Of a stretch of DNA of 6,127 nt, positions 5,492 to 6,127 are shown piece after piece. The translations under genes were made by a program, and so were the position numbers. Where the stretch lies: contig JAGNMH010000351.1 of the NCBI GenBank assembly GCA_017991275.1, positions 1-6,127 of the forward strand, read 5' to 3'. The notes under the pieces are model-generated. The model worked only from the letters and a program-made list of their open reading frames with translations. It searched no databases and was not told the DNA's origin. The stretch comes from Acidobacteriota bacterium. Lineage in GTDB: Bacteria; Acidobacteriota; Blastocatellia; RBC074. How positions within the stretch are numbered: the stretch's first letter is position 1; the number at the start of each line of letters is the position of its first letter.

Positions 5492-6127
5492 ATGCCAAAA
5501 CCGCAAACGCTAGGAGAATTAAAAGCGGCGGGTTATCGCAGCCGCCCGGTCAAATCAGAGGTTCGTCAAAACCTGATCAAACGTCTTCAACTTGGAGAAA
5601 CTCTTTTCCCTGGCGTCATCGGTTACGAAGACACTGTCATTCCGCAATTGGTCAACGCTTTGCTGGCACGGCAAAACATCATACTTTTAGGTTTGCGCGG
5701 TCAGGCCAAAAGCCGAATCCTGCGCGAACTGACCGGTTTGCTGGACGAAGAAATTCCGGCGCTGGCAGGTTCCGAAATCAACGACGATCCGTTTGAACCG
5801 CTTAGCGCTTACGGCAAACAATTGTTGGCTGAAAAAGGCGACGACGCGCCAATCGCCTGGGTTGGACGGGATGCGCGTTACGTTGAAAAGCTGGCTACGC
5901 CGGATGTGACCATTGCCGACATCATAGGCGACGTTGACCCTATCAAAGCCGCTCGCGGAGGCCATCTGCTTTCAAACGAACTGACCATCCATTACGGGCT
6001 GTTGCCGCGCGCCAACCGTGGAATTTTCGCCATCAACGAATTGCCAGACCTGGCCGGAAAGATTCAGGTTGGATTGTTCAACATACTTCAGGAAGGCGAC
6101 GTTCAGATCAAAGGTTATCCAGTCAGA
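5492..6127 (+). CDS. ChlI-like (magnesium-chelatase-type) AAA+ ATPase, 5' part only
   Basis: The frame is open for 212 codons from ATG 5492 to the right edge. The start is the first ATG after an in-frame stop (TAA 5435-5437) and has a modest Shine-Dalgarno GAGG (5477-5480) 11 nt upstream. Residues 7-60 (LGELKAAGYRSRPVK, then FPGVIGYEDTVIPQLVNALLARQ) form the N-terminal helix region and the 'GYED' entry typical of ChlI/MoxR-related ATPases. The Walker A loop is GLRGQAKS (67-74), with alanine where the second glycine normally stands. The sequence EINDDPFEP (95-103) and the segment LATPDVTIADIIGDVDPIKAA (134-154) are characteristic of this subgroup as I know it. GIFAINELPDL (177-187) is Walker B, with Asn-Glu instead of Asp-Glu. 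LQEGDVQIKGYPVR (199-212) starts the following beta-hairpin insert. Sensor 2 and the lid lie beyond the window. Relatives often act with a VWA-domain protein as a remodelling pair; the client here is unknown. Family call is firm. Confidence 0.5.
   Translation, partial: MPKPQTLGELKAAGYRSRPVKSEVRQNLIKRLQLGETLFPGVIGYEDTVIPQLVNALLARQNIILLGLRGQAKSRILRELTGLLDEEIPALAGSEINDDPFEPLSAYGKQLLAEKGDDAPIAWVGRDARYVEKLATPDVTIADIIGDVDPIKAARGGHLLSNELTIHYGLLPRANRGIFAINELPDLAGKIQVGLFNILQEGDVQIKGYPVR

Noticed and set aside
5344..5796. Plus-strand frame overlapping the start of the AAA+ gene
   Set aside because: It starts inside the terminator region and overlaps the recognised ATPase in another frame, with an Arg/Ser/Thr-rich product lacking motifs.

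Overview
The window looks like a piece of a soil-type Acidobacteriota genome, possibly class Blastocatellia. This is inferred from overall gene style, moderate GC content, a secreted glycine-zipper protein of the kind frequent in that phylum, and a DUF4097-like NGG-repeat protein; no rRNA or other marker confirms it. Four protein genes are visible, two of them cut by the window edges. I see no tRNA, rRNA, CRISPR array, transposase or phage gene.

Layout: (1) Positions 3196 to 1, minus strand, encode one very long open frame, a GMC-family FAD oxidoreductase of the cholesterol-oxidase type. It carries an extra ~500-residue C-terminal part and runs off the left edge. (2) Positions 3197-3610 are non-coding and hold a candidate promoter for the oxidoreductase and a perfect 24-bp inverted repeat. 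(3) Positions 4411-3611, minus strand, encode a secreted protein built of NGG-containing repeats. (4) Positions 4412-4758 separate this gene from a divergent plus-strand gene. (5) Positions 4759-5322, plus strand, encode a small exported protein with two GYxEGF repeats and a C-terminal glycine zipper, followed by a good intrinsic terminator. (6) From 5492 to the right edge, plus strand, lies the N-terminal part of a ChlI-like AAA+ ATPase.

The four genes do not form an obvious pathway. The two minus-strand genes are 414 bp apart with a large hairpin between them, and the two plus-strand genes are separated by a terminator, so each is probably its own transcription unit. The two central genes both encode exported proteins and diverge from a shared 347-bp region. 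The oxidoreductase has no signal peptide and should be cytoplasmic, as should the ATPase. I found no convincing new multi-gene system. The most unusual items are the long C-terminal extension and the ferredoxin-like cysteine motif in the oxidoreductase, and the long perfect hairpin at 3511-3571.
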